A stretch of 64,000 bases of DNA from Vombatus ursinus. Lineage: Eukaryota; Chordata; Mammalia; Diprotodontia; Vombatidae. Under the pieces are notes generated by a model that worked only from the letters and a program-made list of their open reading frames with translations, did not search any database and had not been told where the DNA came from. The position numbers and the translations under genes were made by a program. The first letter of the stretch is position 1. Every line of letters starts with the position of its first letter. The DNA lies in NCBI RefSeq assembly GCF_900497805.2, contig NW_020953952.1:1-64000 (forward strand). Direction: 5' to 3'. Positions 44,928 through 56,796 of the stretch are shown here, one piece after another.

Positions 44928-45872
44928 TCATGTCCTGATACAAAACTTCCTTTTAGCAACGATCCTATGGATAGCATCTTTGACCTCCTTGTTCCTTAGG
45001 CTATAGATGAGGGGGTTCACCATGGGGGTCACTGAAGCATAAAACACAGAGACAAGTTTATTGCTGTCCATGGAGAAATTTGAGTTAGGCCTCATATAGA
45101 CGAAGAGGAGGGTTCCATATAAGATGGTGACAATGGTGAGATGAGAAGAGCAGGTGGAGAAGGCTTTCCGTCTCCCTTCTGAAGAGTGGATCCTGAGGAT
45201 GGCTGTGAGGATGTAGGTGTAGGAGACAAGGATGATCAGGCCGCTGAAGATACCGACAATTCCAGCAATAACAAAAACTAATAACTTACTGATTCTGGTA
45301 TCAGCACATACGAGGGAGAGGAGAGGGAAAATGTCACAGAAGAAGTGATTGATGACATTTGGGCCACAGAAGGGGAGATGGAAAGCAGCAGGAGTGTGAA
45401 TCATGGCATCTATGAACCCAGCAGCATAGGAGATAGCCACCAGCTGGTTGCAATGTTTCTGGGACATTGCAATGGAGTAAAGCAGTGGGTTACAGATGGC
45501 AACATAGCGGTCATAGGCCATGGATGCCAAGAGGAAGCATTCAATGGTCACAAAAAACCCAAAGAACCATTGCTGTAAGGCACAACCCAGGAAAGAGATG
45601 GTCTTTCTCTCCTCAAAAAAGTCTCTAAGCATTTTGGGAGCCACTATGGATGAGAGGTTCATGTCTACAAAAGACAGGTGGCTGAGGAAAAAATACATGG
45701 GGGTGTGAAGGCGAGCTTCAACGCGGATGAGAATGATCATTCCCAGATTGCCTGTCATGTTAATGAGATAAAAAAATAGAACAAGAAGGAAGAGGATGAC
45801 CTGCACCTTTGGATGATACTTCAAGCCCACGAAAATGAACTCAGTGACTCTGGTGTAGTTTCTACTGGCCAT
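44928..45872 (-). CDS. Olfactory receptor OR-B, class II, intact (314 aa)
   Basis: A seven-transmembrane odorant receptor expected at the ciliary membrane of olfactory neurons. Marks in order: N-glycosylation site NYT at 5-7; GN at 41-42; [16 protein letters not shown] at 55-70; cysteines 97, 169, 179 and 189; [10 protein letters not shown] at 118-127; SY at 217-218; KAFSTCSSH at 236-244; [18 protein letters not shown] at 283-300, where valine replaces the usual leucine of PMLNP. The start follows a CAG acceptor by 16-19 bases. It resembles OR-C strongly (shared [13 protein letters not shown] or [18 protein letters not shown] and RPN blocks), so the two are tandem duplicates on the same strand, about 13 kb apart. 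OR-A is more distant and in the opposite orientation. The subfamily was not assigned; it looks nearest to OR families 5/8/9. Confidence 0.97.
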   Translation of the reverse strand: MASRNYTRVTEFIFVGLKYHPKVQVILFLLVLFFYLINMTGNLGMIILIRVEARLHTPMYFFLSHLSFVDMNLSSIVAPKMLRDFFEERKTISFLGCALQQWFFGFFVTIECFLLASMAYDRYVAICNPLLYSIAMSQKHCNQLVAISYAAGFIDAMIHTPAAFHLPFCGPNVINHFFCDIFPLLSLVCADTRISKLLVFVIAGIVGIFSGLIILVSYTYILTAILRIHSSEGRRKAFSTCSSHLTIVTILYGTLLFVYMRPNSNFSMDSNKLVSVFYASVTPMVNPLIYSLRNKEVKDAIHRIVAKRKFCIRT

Positions 45873-45888
45873 TTATTCCTGGTGCTTT

Positions 45889-45915
45889 CTGCTGAGAGAA
45901 AAACAAATATATACT
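45889..45915 (-). other. Probable splice acceptor of the OR-B coding exon
   Basis: On the minus strand GTTTTTCTCTCAGCAG lies just upstream of the ATG, leaving 16-19 untranslated bases in the coding exon. Confidence 0.6.
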
Positions 45916-45954
45916 GCCATAGGATTGCAGGACTTTGAATTAAAAAGGCTCTTA

Positions 45955-46110
45955 TGATTGAGTTGTAGAACTGGAAAACACCTTGTCATCTAGTTCAACC
46001 CTTTCACTTTGCAAATGAGGAAACTGAAGCTTAAGACCATCACATCGTTACTCTATAAGAGTCAAGATTTAAATTCAAGAGCCCTAATTTAAGACCTACT
46101 CTACTGTCCT
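45955..46110 (-). repeat. MIR/L3-like reversed fragment
   Basis: 'gtagaactggaaaacacctt', 'gcaaatgaggaaactgaagc'. It lies close upstream of OR-B. Confidence 0.7.
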
Positions 46111-46209
46111 GTCATTTGAATAGACATCTTCAATCATATAAAGTTGTATCTACACAGACACATCCACCATCATTTGGGAGGAGGGAGAGAGTTGGTTTGT
46201 TGTCTTTGG

Positions 46210-46228
46210 TGGTGGTGGTGGTGGTGGT
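46210..46228. repeat. (GGT)n microsatellite
   Basis: Six GGT units. Confidence 0.9.
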
Positions 46229-46234
46229 TTTTGG

Positions 46235-46510
46235 GCCATTCAACTTTTGGATAGAAATTATGTGTCAATGGCTTGGGAATTCACCTGATTTAAACATGAT
46301 TGAAAGCCTATGGACTATAATTGAGTCTATACTTAGAAATCTGTACTATTCTTCACAGATGAACTTAATATTCAACATGGAAAAATTGAGGTTTTATGGC
46401 AAAGAATTAAAGATTGTGATAAAATATTGTGAACTCAGTGTCAAATCAGCTCAAAACAAGTAATGGCAATAAAAGGAAGACATATTGCATAATAAAAAAT
46501 TTTCAGGCAT
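46235..46510 (+). mobile_element. Tc1/mariner transposase remnant (DNA transposon)
   Basis: The open stretch 46116-46463 reads NSPDLNMIESLWTIIESILRN. This matches the Tc1 transposase signature SPDLNPIENLW, which holds the last acidic catalytic residue (E of IES here). It then reads IVIKYCELSVKSAQNK, like the family's C-terminal ...NCxxLVxSMPNR. Past the break, another frame gives KGRHIA, where Tc1 proteins end near KGGxTKY. Only the C-terminal third is visible; the N-terminal DNA-binding part and the inverted repeats were not found. It is a broken remnant. The A-rich bases after 46470 may be the transposon's own 3' end. Confidence 0.75.
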
Positions 46511-46599
46511 AAAAATTTGTAAGGTTTATTGGATACCAACAAATTTAATTATGGTACTTGGTCTCAAGTAATTCACTCAAAGCTATAGAGTCATATGAT

Positions 46600-46790
46600 C
46601 TACAATTGGGAAAGATCTTTAAGAGCCTCTTGTTCAAACTCCTCATTTTACATGTAGGGAAACTGAGACCCAAAGAGGGGAAGTGGCGTGCATGAGATCA
46701 CCCAGCTACTAAATGAGAAACTGGCATTGAATTCCAATTTCTAGTCTACAAATGCAGGACTGCTCCTTGTCTGCCATTCTGCCTTCTTGT
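46600..46790 (-). repeat. MIR-like SINE
   Basis: 'gtagggaaactgagacccaa', 'atgagatcacccagctacta'. Confidence 0.75.
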
Positions 46791-47330
46791 CCTATCCTAG
46801 CTCAGAATATAGGACTAAAGGAGGTTATGTATCTACTTCCATTTCCTGGAGATGGAGAAATAATTAAGGATGGATTGGGAATACCAGTGTCATTGGGTGG
46901 GTGAGAGGGCTATAGGATGACAACCAACCCCACTGGGGAGTGAGACCTAAGGAATCTTACCTAGGAAACATTGTCCTCCTAATGATTTCTTTCTCCTAGT
47001 AAGGTTAAGGGTATAGGAACATTTTTTTGGTTACCAGGTTAAACTTTATGTAATGCTACTGATGCAATTTTTCTTTAAAAGTGTTGGGTGTTGGTTGGGA
47101 GATGAAAAAAAAAGTCATCTGATAGTTTCCTATCTAAAATAATCATTCCCACTAAGTGAGTGCAAAGCTCAATTGATTCTAAAATGTTATCAGAATCCTT
47201 GAGATGCTAATTCACTGGAGCAAAACTCCAGTTACTCCACCCTGGTTATTTCTCTGGTGAGAACAAAAGGCTCCCCAAAACTCATAACACAGAGGAAGTA
47301 ACATCCTTCAATAGTTTGTGGTGTGGGAAA
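46791..47330. other. Intergenic, unclassified
   Basis: No gene or named repeat was seen. Confidence 0.4.
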
Positions 47331-47945
47331 GAGTTAAGATCACTAGTCTTAGATTCAGAAGACCTAGACTGAAGTCTTGGCCCTAGCATTTGCTCGTTTG
47401 CTTATCTAGAGAATATCAGCAAAGCTCTCTCAATCTTAGTTTTCTCATCTGTAAAATGAGGATAGCATGACTTATACTGCCTGCTCCATGGTGCTGTTGG
47501 GAAGAAAATGCTTTTTATCTAATTATTTTTTTCATGCAACAGATGGATAGAGGGCTGGACTTGGCACTAGGAAGGCCTGAGTTCAAATATGTATTAGCTG
47601 TGTGACTTTACACAAGTCATTTACCTTCTTTCATCTTCAGTTTCCTCCTCTGTAAAATTTGGATATAATAGAGTCTACCTTATATGGATTAAATAAAATA
47701 ACATGTGAAAACCACTTTGCAAACTGTGAATTGCTAGGTAAACATTAGTTCTTATTATTAATATATATTTAGAATGCTATAAGAATGTGATATTGTGTTA
47801 TACTTCCCTTGAAATTCCAAAATCTAAAACCGAAAGATGGGCAGCCTGTTAGAGGGGATGGAAGGCATTATTCAAGGTCAAGACAGCCTGAGTTCAAGTC
47901 CTGCTTCTGAAACAATCTAGCAGTATAAGCACAGGTCACTTACCT
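47331..47945 (+). repeat. Three MIR/tRNA-type SINE copies in a row
   Basis: 47331-47515 ('cagaagacctagactgaagt', 'ttttctcatctgtaaaatga'). 47535-47770 ('ggaaggcctgagttcaaata', 'tgactttacacaagtcattt'). 47835-47945 ('gatgggcagcctgttagag', 'acagcctgagttcaagtcct'). Confidence 0.75.
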
Positions 47946-48107
47946 TCTCCTTGCCCCCAGGAAGTCCAACAATCATATAAATATTTCTTTAGTGCCCAAC
48001 ACATGCAAATCAGGAAGCAGTAGATCTTCCTGAGCAGGAAGTGACATAGAACAGCAACCAGAGGTTCAGGAATCCAATCTTGAAAACACTGCAGAGTTTC
48101 CCTTTTG

Positions 48108-48374
48108 TTGTTTTTGTTGTTTTTGTTCAGTTGTTTCAATTGTGTCTGACTCTTCCTGACCCTCTTTGTAGTTTTCTTGGAAAAGATACCGGGGTAGTTT
48201 GCTATTTTCCTCTCTGATTCATTTTACAGATGAGGAAACTGAGGCAAAAAGGGTTAAGTGACTTGCCCAGCATCACACAGCTAGGAAATGTCTGAGGCCA
48301 GATTTGAACTCAGGAAAATGAGTCTTTCTGCTTTCAGGTCCAGCACCCTATTCACTGTGAGACCCAGCTGCCCA
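48108..48374 (-). repeat. MAR1-like CORE-SINE (RTE tail)
   Basis: Reversed RTE tail ('caattgtgtctgactcttcc', 'ccggggtagtttgctatttt'), then 'gaggaaactgaggcaaaaag' and the reversed head 'ctgtgagacccagctgcc'. Confidence 0.85.
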
Positions 48375-48880
48375 AACTCTATCAAATTCTACTTTAAACT
48401 GCTGGCACTCATCTCTAAAGGAAGCACTAATTTAATGAACATCAGGTGGGAGAAACTGGTGCAAAGTCAGGGCCCAGGGGAAAAAGTGTTACTGGCTCAA
48501 AGGTCCTGGGGAAAACATAATGACACTATGATGAACCATAACTTTATTAAAAAATACACAGGATGTGTATTTCACAGCAAAAGAGGGCACCTGTTGTCTG
48601 TGCTATAACAATCAAAAGATCAAAAAGTATTGGGAAGGAAGAAAGGAAGGAAGGAAGGAAGAAAGGAAGGAAGGAAGGAAGTCCAGTAGTAAAGAAATAT
48701 TAGTTAAGAAATTATGATATATTGTGCACTTACATTGACCAAGGCAATCAATTTTAAATTCATTTCAATTCAATTCAGACAAATTTGAATCAATTCAAAA
48801 AGCTTCACCTTAACATTGTCTCTGTGCAAGATATTGTCTAGGCTGTGAAGACACAAAGCATTTTTGAAAGTGCCCAGGTC
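48375..48880. other. Intergenic with (GAAG)n
   Basis: GGAAG/GAAAGGAAGG microsatellite at 48634-48681. The rest is unclassified. Confidence 0.55.
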
Positions 48881-48884
48881 TGTT

Positions 48885-49140
48885 TCTTTAAGAGAGGCAA
48901 TGTGGCATAGTGGAGAGAATTTCAGACTTGGATTCAGGAAGACCTAGCTTAGGATCCTCCTTCTGACACTTGCTAACTATGTGATGAAGGGCAAGTTATT
49001 TAGCTTCTCTGAGCCTCAGTTTCCTCATCTCTAAAATGGCATTCACAACGGCTGTAGTGCTTGCCACACAAGAGTTACCTGGAGGTTTATAATGTATGTG
49101 AAGTGATTTGCAAGCTTTAAAACACTCCACAATTGTCATT
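48885..49140 (+). repeat. MIR-type SINE, near full length
   Basis: 'gcaatgtggcatagtggaga', 'ctgagcctcagtttcctcat', 'gaagtgatttgcaagcttta'. Confidence 0.8.
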
Positions 49141-49549
49141 TTTAGTTATTGGTATTTATTCTTCATCGGGGGCATTCACCTTCCTTACCACCCTTCCTCC
49201 ACTGCTTAATCATTGCACCTCCAAGACTTCACTGTTAGAGGCTGATTTCTGACAGGTCCTTCCAAGCTTCAAAGATTTTGAGTACAAGCCAGGAAGTGGA
49301 CTGTGGACCTGGCCTCCCACGACCAGGCTAGCTAATCAGGAATAAGTTCATTAGCAAATTGGTCACAGGGTGATAAATTTGGGGGCCACAGGAACTTTCA
49401 AAACCACCTGCTACATTACAAAGGTGTGGCATCTTCAGCTTGGCAATATAGCTACATTGGTATTCCTTGGAGCATTGAAAATTATTCATGATCCTAATTG
49501 ATGAAATGGTAAAAAAAATCTATTTTCTCTATATTCTATATTCTCTCTC
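49141..49549. other. Intergenic, unclassified
   Basis: Nothing recognised. Confidence 0.4.
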
Positions 49550-50005
49550 TCAGACTAACAAAACCTTAGCATTAGAGGGGACCTTAGCAGCCTTCTAGTA
49601 CAGCCTTGCTGCCCTCCTGTCATGAGTGGTTGTTAATCCGGTCCCCGCTTGAAGACTTTGAGGGAAGGGAAACCTCTCTCTCTACTTCCCAGTGTAGCCA
49701 CTTCCAGTTTGGGAAAATTCTATCACCTGGAATTTTTCTGATAGCAAGCCTGACTTTTTTCCATTTCAACTTTCCTTCATTGTTATTAGAACTATCTTCT
49801 AGTATCAAATGAAATGAATGTAATCTCTCTAATATGAGAGCCCTTCAAAGACTTGAAAACACTGAGCATGTCTTCTCTGATTCTAGGCTAAACGTCCCCA
49901 TTTTCTTTAACCAATATTTACATAGCATGGTCTCCAATCTACATACAGTTCAGATCATGGAATCCAAACTTCAGAGCTGGAAAGAACCTCAGTGATTATC
50001 TAATC
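49550..50005 (-). repeat. Antisense L3/CR1 LINE
   Basis: 'aggggaccttagcagccttc', 'cgcttgaagactttgaggga', 'gagcccttcaaagacttgaa', 'gattctaggctaaacgtccc'. A SINE/L3 scrap precedes 50006. Confidence 0.7.
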
Positions 50006-50215
50006 CAGGGGTTTTTAACTGGTGAACTTTTTAATATAAATTGTATATATGTGTCATATAGACATATACACACAGATATACACATACATGGTTTCCTTTG
50101 TAATTTTGTGTATTTTGTTTTAGGTATGTAAAAACAAAACAAAACAAAACATTATTCTGAGGAATCCATAGGTTCCTCCAGACTGCCAAAGGAGTCCGTG
50201 ACACACCCACAAAGT
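50006..50215 (+). repeat. hAT-type MITE, copy 3
   Basis: Left terminus CAGGGGTTTTTAACT. Interior 'aaaacattattctgagga' and 'actgccaaaggagtccgtg' match the copy at 28365. The right terminus is worn away. A TATA/CACA-rich patch is inside. Confidence 0.75.
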
Positions 50216-50664
50216 TCTCACCTTACCCTTCATGGTCTCTTGTTTATCCTCTCTAAAGTGGGGATCCCAGAGTTCATCATGATACCTCACAAAGTATCTG
50301 AGTACAAAAGAGCAGTGGGGCACTGCCAGGTCCCTTACTTGGGTCATTGTACTTCAAAGTGTTATGTTCAACCAGCATTTTCCAGGGCTGAAACTTGAAA
50401 TCGAGGTCCAGATTTCTACCTATTTATTATCATATCTAAATGTTTTCCTATTGAGGGATCATTCCTTTTGAACACTCTGGAAGCCCTATCACAGTTGATT
50501 GTCTATGGGAGTGTGGTGAATATGGGAGAGGCATAGATTCTTTTTTCTTATCAGGAAGCCCCAATATGGAGGAAATATGTTGTGAATTTCATTTTTTAAT
50601 AGTGATCATATGTGCATTTTAAACTGGGAAATTAAGATCCCTGAAACATATGTGAATACAACCC
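50216..50664. other. Intergenic, no recognised content
   Basis: Nothing recognised. Confidence 0.4.
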
Positions 50665-51235
50665 TTTATAGGACAGGTTAGCTGATGCATAGATTTGCAG
50701 AACTAGGCTTGAAGACAAGATCTGGGTTCAGATTTGAACTTGATACTTTCCTAGGGACATGAAATCAGTCAAGTCTGTTACCTCTTTTGTAAAAATGCAA
50801 TACAATAAGAAGTCCCTGTATACAAAGTAGAGCAGTTGGTTTAAAGTAGCAACTTCTTTCCCTGCCTATTCCTCATGCCTTGTAGTTCTTCTGTCCTCAC
50901 CTCCACCTCCTAAATTCCCTGCCTTCTTTGAATCTCAGCTAAAACCCTATCTTCTAAAAGAGGCTTTTTCTGATCTTTCTTTATACTAATAATTTCCCTC
51001 TGAAATTATCTCCAATTTACTATATATGTATATGTATATATGTGTGTATATGTATGTGAGATAAATAAATGTAATATACAAATACATATTATATATATTA
51101 TATGGTTATTTGCATAGACGTGTTTACATTAGATAATAAACTCAAAATAAGGACTGTTTCTTCCTTTCTTTTTCTCCCATTTGCTTAGCATACTGCCTGG
51201 TATACAGTAGGCACTTAATAAGTGCTTGTTCACTT
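50665..51235 (+). repeat. SINE scrap, then L2 3' end with TA microsatellite
   Basis: 50680-50790 is SINE-like. 50850-51235 is L2 ('ctaaaaccctatcttctaaa', 'agcatactgcctggtataca', 'gtaggcacttaataagtgct') with a TATATG simple repeat at 51015-51105. Confidence 0.65.
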
Positions 51236-52590
51236 GACTTCTTGTTATCATACATTTCAATGATACTGACATCACTTTGCCATTTCTATTGTCTTCAGAA
51301 AGGGTAGCTTCTTGGATAGGGAGAAAAGAAGGATGCTGGTAGATTTGTGTTGATGTGGTAGAGAGATTTTAGATAGTTCAACTAAAAATTTCCATTATCT
51401 ATTTCTCAAGTACCTAGTACTTCAGAGGCAGTTATCTTTGCAAACTTGGAGTCACACCCAGCATTTTCTATGCTTTGGTTGGCCCTTCATTGTGGCTACA
51501 AAAAGACCTTTTCATTTTAAATAATCAAACCCATTGAGAGTAAGAAATGAGATAGACCAGCAGTTGAACCACATGTAGTCCTTGGGCTGCCTGATGGCCA
51601 TGCAAAGTTTTAGTCAGTAAAGAACATCATGTAGGAACTTATTAGCTAGAAGCCAACCATATTATCATTGCACATGGTCCCTATGATTTCATCCTTGAAT
51701 GCCTTAGTTTGGTGGGGATTCCTTGTTAGATCCAACTGTTTTCTAAAGGACTCCTTGATTTTCTTAAAACATATAGAGGGAGAAAATAAAAAAAAATGTC
51801 TTAACTTACAGATTCTTGATTTTTTTTTTCCTTTTAAAGATAACAAGAAGAGGGTCTGAAATGGATTGCCTAGTCTTCTGTTTTTCAGAGGTCTCTCTCT
51901 CACCCCTCCTCCTCAACCTTCAGCCCTCACCCACTACCACCTCAGCACACAGAGGAGTCAATTCCATAACAGGATTGTAAGACTTCTTTGGGAAAAAAGG
52001 AGCATTTTCTTTCCAAGAAGCATAGTTTTATCTCCTTTGTTTTGTGGAGATATTCTCCCTCAAGTGTCCCCTTCCTTGGGAGTTATGCTATTAAGCAATA
52101 AACTAATTAGATGAGACTTAACCATCTTCATAACCTAAATTGGTCCATAGAGATTCCTTTTAATATGAATTTGCAATATTTTCTTTCTTTAACTGAAGGA
52201 ATTGGTTTTATTTTCTTGTTGAACCATTCTTTGAATGTTCAAACCCCTGTGCAAAAGCAAAAGCTCTTGGGAGTCACTCTGGATCCCTAATACTCAATTC
52301 AGTCCCCCATAATAACTTCTACTTCAATAGACCCTTGAGGTTTAAAAACATGTTTTCTTTGTAAAAGCCATTGGAAATAGAGAGTGCTAAGGAATATCCT
52401 CATTTTCAAGGGGTGGGGACCAGTGCTTAACCAGATTAAGGGACTAGCCCAACTCTACTGGCAGTGTATCTAGTAAAATATTCATTCCACTAAACTATAC
52501 TGTTTTGCTCTATAATAAAGCAGTCACTACTCTTTGCTGATTCCCAGTTCCCTGTATAGGACAACGTGATTCATACGTACCTTTGCTAAG
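51236..52590. other. Intergenic, unclassified
   Basis: About 1.35 kb with no gene or named repeat; T- and A-runs near 51780-51835. Confidence 0.4.
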
Positions 52591-52594
52591 GGAT

Positions 52595-53225
52595 AGAATT
52601 CTGAGTTCAAATCAAAATTTGACATGTTGATATTCATTAGCTCTATGACTCTCGATTGAGCCTCAGTTTCTTCTTTTGTAAACATTTATATAAATAATGC
52701 TTGTAGAATTTATCTCACAAGTTTGATATGAGACAAAAATAAGTAATTGATGTAAAGTGCTTTGAAAACCTTAAAACATTGTAGAAATACAATTTGTTGT
52801 GGTTTGAGTTCATAAAGTTCTAGATTTGGGATTGGTAGCCCTGAGTTTCAATACAATCTCAGACATTTCCTAATTGGGTGTTCTTTGAAAAGTCAATTAA
52901 TTTCACTGAGCCTCAGTTTACCCCTTTCTAAAATGGGGATAATAATTGTTGTGCTATCTACCTCATGGAGTTGTGAGCGTCTTGAAAACTTTCAAATGCT
53001 ATAGAAAAGGAATTATTAAAATTATTATTAGAAAAGGTTTTCAATCATATGTTTCTTAATAATTATAAGGTTCCCCATTTTTTCAGTTCTGAATATTTTG
53101 CAGAACACTTTGATATAAAGCATCTCACCAGATCACCACGATGATCTTATCAGTTTGGGAGGGTATTATCATTGTCCCAGTTTTTTGGAAGGTTTGATGG
53201 TGAAGGGGCTTACCTAAGGTCACAA
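52595..53225. repeat. MIR-like SINEs: two sense, one reversed
   Basis: 52595-52795 ('cctcagtttcttcttttgta'), 52800-53030 ('gagcctcagtttaccccttt'), and reversed 53085-53225 ('catctcaccagatcaccacg'). Confidence 0.6.
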
Positions 53226-53670
53226 ATCCACAATTATTCAGAGTCTTGGGAAATTTCTAGAATATTCAGAAAACATATTAAGATTTTAAAGATATGGTCA
53301 GAATATGGTCAGAAAGTGAATAAACCCTTTATCTTTGTCATGCAACTCATAATTCTTAAAAGAAAAAAAAATAAAGGTTCATACTCCCCAAATTATCATT
53401 TTTTTCCCTGGGGGAAAAGCAACAAAGCAGGCTGTGAGAAAACACATTTTTTTTCTGCATACTTTTAATAGTTAAAACTAATTGGTATCTTCTAGCCTTA
53501 AAATATTCATTTTTTTCACTTTTAATAATCATAAATGTTACAAAAATTTGTGTATGTATTAAAAAAATTATGTTGGGCTGACTACTTTGGAGCAATGGTG
53601 CCATTCTGTGACAAAAATGAACATCAGAACTATTTCATTAACCCATTTTGATAAAACATGCAAAATATGT
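53226..53670. other. AT-rich intergenic, no recognised content
   Basis: Nothing recognised. Confidence 0.4.
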
Positions 53671-53671
53671 A

Positions 53672-53870
53672 ATGTTTAATAAATGAATGAATTAATGAAG
53701 GATTTATTAAGCATTTACTGTCTGTAAGGTATTAGGCTAAATGTTGGTGATTCAAATAAAAAAGTAAGACAGCCGTTGCTCTCCAGGAGCTCCCACTCTA
53801 ATGGAGGAGACACCATATATGGAAGGTTTCAGCAGCAAGTCAGATGAAAAGGTCCCATAATCTTTAGGTA
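53672..53870 (-). repeat. Antisense L2-like head
   Basis: 'gatttattaagcatttactg', 'ctccaggagctcccactcta'. Confidence 0.65.
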
Positions 53871-54370
53871 TAGCAACAAAGCAGATGGTACTTTCTTTTC
53901 TTTAGTGTCATTTCTACTGGGGTGTTATCTTGTAATTTTCTTTAATAAAATTATTTCTTGTTTCTATAATTTGTTCTTTGACCTACATATCCATTAAGAT
54001 TATATTATTTAGTTTCCAAATGAGTTTGAATACTTTTTTTAATGACTCTTACTAGCCATTATTTTATTATAAGGATATTTAATATATCTGCTTTTCTACA
54101 TTTGTTTATGAATTTTCATAACCAAGCATATAGACATTTTATAATAAATGTGCCATACTTAGCTCAGTGAAATGTATATTCCTTTTGACTTCCATTTAGT
54201 ATACATCAGAAATATGTCATATTTAAATTTCATTTCAGGTTCTTAATTACACTGTTTATCTCTTGAGGAAATTGGTCAAGGTCTGAAACAGGTACACCAA
54301 GCTCTCAACTATTGTAACAATGCTATCCATTTTCCCATGTAATTGCAGTACTTTCACTTTATCTAATAAT

Positions 54371-54624
54371 AGTTCTTGTTGTTTTTGAGTCATTTTCAAT
54401 TATGTCTAATTCTTTGTCACCCCATTTGTGGTTTTCTAGGCAAAGATACTAGAGAGGGTTGCCATTTCCTTCTTTAACTCACTTTATAATTGAGGAAACG
54501 TAGGCAAAGAAGGATAAGAGACTTGCCCAGGATCATACAGCTAGCAAATATCTGAGGCCTGATTTGAACTCACATCTTCATGACTCCAGGCTTGATGATC
54601 TAGTCACTATGCCACCAACTATCC
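54371..54624 (-). repeat. MAR1-like CORE-SINE inserted in the L1
   Basis: 'ttttcaattatgtctaattc', 'gacttgcccaggatcataca', 'gatctagtcactatgccacc'. Confidence 0.85.
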
Positions 54625-54629
54625 AATAA

Positions 54630-54900
54630 TAATAATAGCCAACATTTGTATAACTATATTTACATAACTTACTTAGGGTGTGCCAGGCACTGTGCTAAGT
54701 GCTTTTCAATTATTATCTTATTTGATCTTCACAACAACTTTGGAGATAGGTGTTATCATTATCCTCATTTTACAATTGAGGAAACTGAGGCAAACAAATG
54801 AAGTGAATTGCCTATGGTCACAGAGCTGGTAAGTATCTGAGGTAAAATTTGCATTCAGGTCTTTCTGACTCCAGGCCCAGTGTCCTATCCACTTTGTCAC
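54630..54900 (-). repeat. MIR-type SINE, near full length, reversed
   Basis: 'gtgccaggcactgtgctaag', 'cctcattttacaattgagga', 'gtcctatccactttgtcacc'. It adjoins the MAR1 copy. Confidence 0.8.
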
Positions 54901-55387
54901 CTAGCATACCATTAAGTGCATATATATTAAGTATTCACAATATTTCATTATCTATGGTGCCTTTAAGTATAATGCAGTTTTCCTGTTTGTCTCTTTACCA
55001 TGGCTATTTTTACTGCTGTGTTGTCTGAGACTGAATGTTGCCATTGTTTTTTGGGGTTTTTAGTTTAGTTTTTTTTTTTTGATTCACTGAAGAAATGTGC
55101 TTCAGCCCTTCATTTTAACTGTGTGAATCTTTATCTTTCAAGTGTGCTTTTTGTAAATAATTTGTTGTTGATTTTGATTCATTTAGGCACCTTCTGCCAA
55201 TTGGGTAATAAGTTTATCCCATTCGTATTCATTGTGGTTATTATTAATTGTATTTTTTAAACATCATATGCTATATATTTTTCCTCCCTTCCTCTTCCAG
55301 CCCTTTACAATGACAGAAGTGGGGAAAGAAAGAGAATAGTCTCAATTCTTATGATTTATAATTGGAGTGGTCTAATCCATTTCTTCA

Positions 55388-55435
55388 AAGAAGTTAGGTG
55401 ATGCAGTGGATAGAACACTTGGCTTGGAATCAGAA

Positions 55436-55467
<32 letters not shown>

Positions 55468-55745
55468 GAGAGACACAGAGACAGGAATAGAGAGAGACAC
55501 AGAGAAGGAGGTAGTAAATGTAAGGAATAACTTATGAACTAATATATATATATATACATATATATACACACACATACATTTATGTATATATAATGTGGGT
55601 GTATCTTAAGCTTATCTTAAGATAATATATATTTTATCTTATATACATATGTGAGGCAAATACACACAATGTGTGTACATATATATGTGTATGTATATGT
55701 ATACATGTATGTATGTATGTATGTGTGTATATGTATACCTCTTAG
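55388..55745. repeat. SINE head, (GA)n and long TA/CA simple repeats
   Basis: 55388-55435 is a cut SINE head ('gtgatgcagtggatagaaca'). 55432-55462 is a GA run. 55535-55740 is TATA/TACA/TATG-rich. Confidence 0.8.
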
Positions 55746-56489
55746 TTTATAAGCTAACCTATATCCCTCACCCCTCTGTGTTTTCATTCACTTCTTCTGA
55801 TATATCACAAATTCAAGAAATACTAAGTTTCATATACTTGTTAATTCTTTCTTCCTTAGCACATTCCTTTCCACTGTTAGTTTTCTTTTTTCTCCTAAAG
55901 CCAAGAAAATAGATAACACACATAATCAGAATGTGTACATTTCTTTACTTTCTTTATGACCCTTGAAGATAAGGCATTCTGAAGGCACAGTTGTTTCTTT
56001 GCTCCCATTAGAATGAAGACACTTGGTCCTCATTTGGTCTCCTCCAATTGCTCAAATGTGCTTTGATCTTTTTACCAGTATTTAGGTTTTAGAGATTCTC
56101 CAAGCTCTGTTCTTTTCACCAAACATGTCTCAAAGTCCTCAATTCAATTTTTCCCTTATTGAATTTTACTCATTTTAGCACAATAAATCAATTTTGGTTT
56201 CAAGACCTTATCTTTGCCCATTGGTATTGTGTATTCCAACTCCCACCCCTTTACCATATTTATTTCAGTTTCTAGTGTGATACTGAATGGGGTTCCTTGA
56301 TCCTAAAACTCATTTTTCTCTTTGATGTGAAGATTTGGGATTTTGGATGTTTTCAATTTGAGATTTCTCTCTGAGAATTAGGATGCTAATTTAGATTTTC
56401 TTGAATCCAAGAATAGTAATCTCTCCAAGATACATGACCCATTCAGAAGGAGAGAAATAAAACAAAATTCCTCACAAGAAAATAGTTTA

Positions 56490-56795
56490 AAACAAAGTGA
56501 AAGGAAAGCGGGCTTGATTTAGATGGGCTCCCTTCACAGCTCACTTGTATGATATTTAGCTGGGTGATGCTGGGCAAATCCCTCAAACTTTCCCTGTGTC
56601 ACTTTTCTCATCTATAAAACCTGGATCAATCACTCATTCAAAGAGCATTCATGAAGATCCTGCTGTGTTCCAGGAATGTAGAGATAACAATAGAATTTAT
56701 TTCACAAGGGGATTGTGAGTATCAAATGAGATAATGTGTGTATTTGTAAACCATAATCAATATGTCAATGAGATTATTAGCATCATAATTATTTT
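56490..56795 (+). repeat. MIR-like SINE with an L2-like scrap inside
   Basis: 'gctgggtgatgctgggcaaa', 'ttttctcatctataaaacct', later 'gtgagtatcaaatgagataa'. 56625-56690 resembles a reversed L2 head. Confidence 0.6.
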
Positions 56796-56796
56796 T

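Larger units (their letters stand above)
53880..56420 (-). repeat. Antisense LINE-1 ORF2, split by later insertions
   Basis: The plus strand shows reversed L1 ORF2 in order. 53880-54370 ('aatatatctgcttttctaca', 'atgtatattccttttgactt', 'aagctctcaactattgtaac'); 54905-55350 ('ttatctatggtgcctttaag', 'gtgctttttgtaaataattt', 'tatcccattcgtattcattg'); 55740-56420 ('tctcaaagtcctcaattcaa', 'gatgttttcaatttgagatt'). The inserts are a MAR1 copy, a reversed SINE, a short SINE head and simple repeats. The frame is broken many times; it is an old copy. Confidence 0.75.

Noticed and set aside
48634-48681. A regularly spaced repeat array
   Set aside because: It is a simple (GAAG)n microsatellite.
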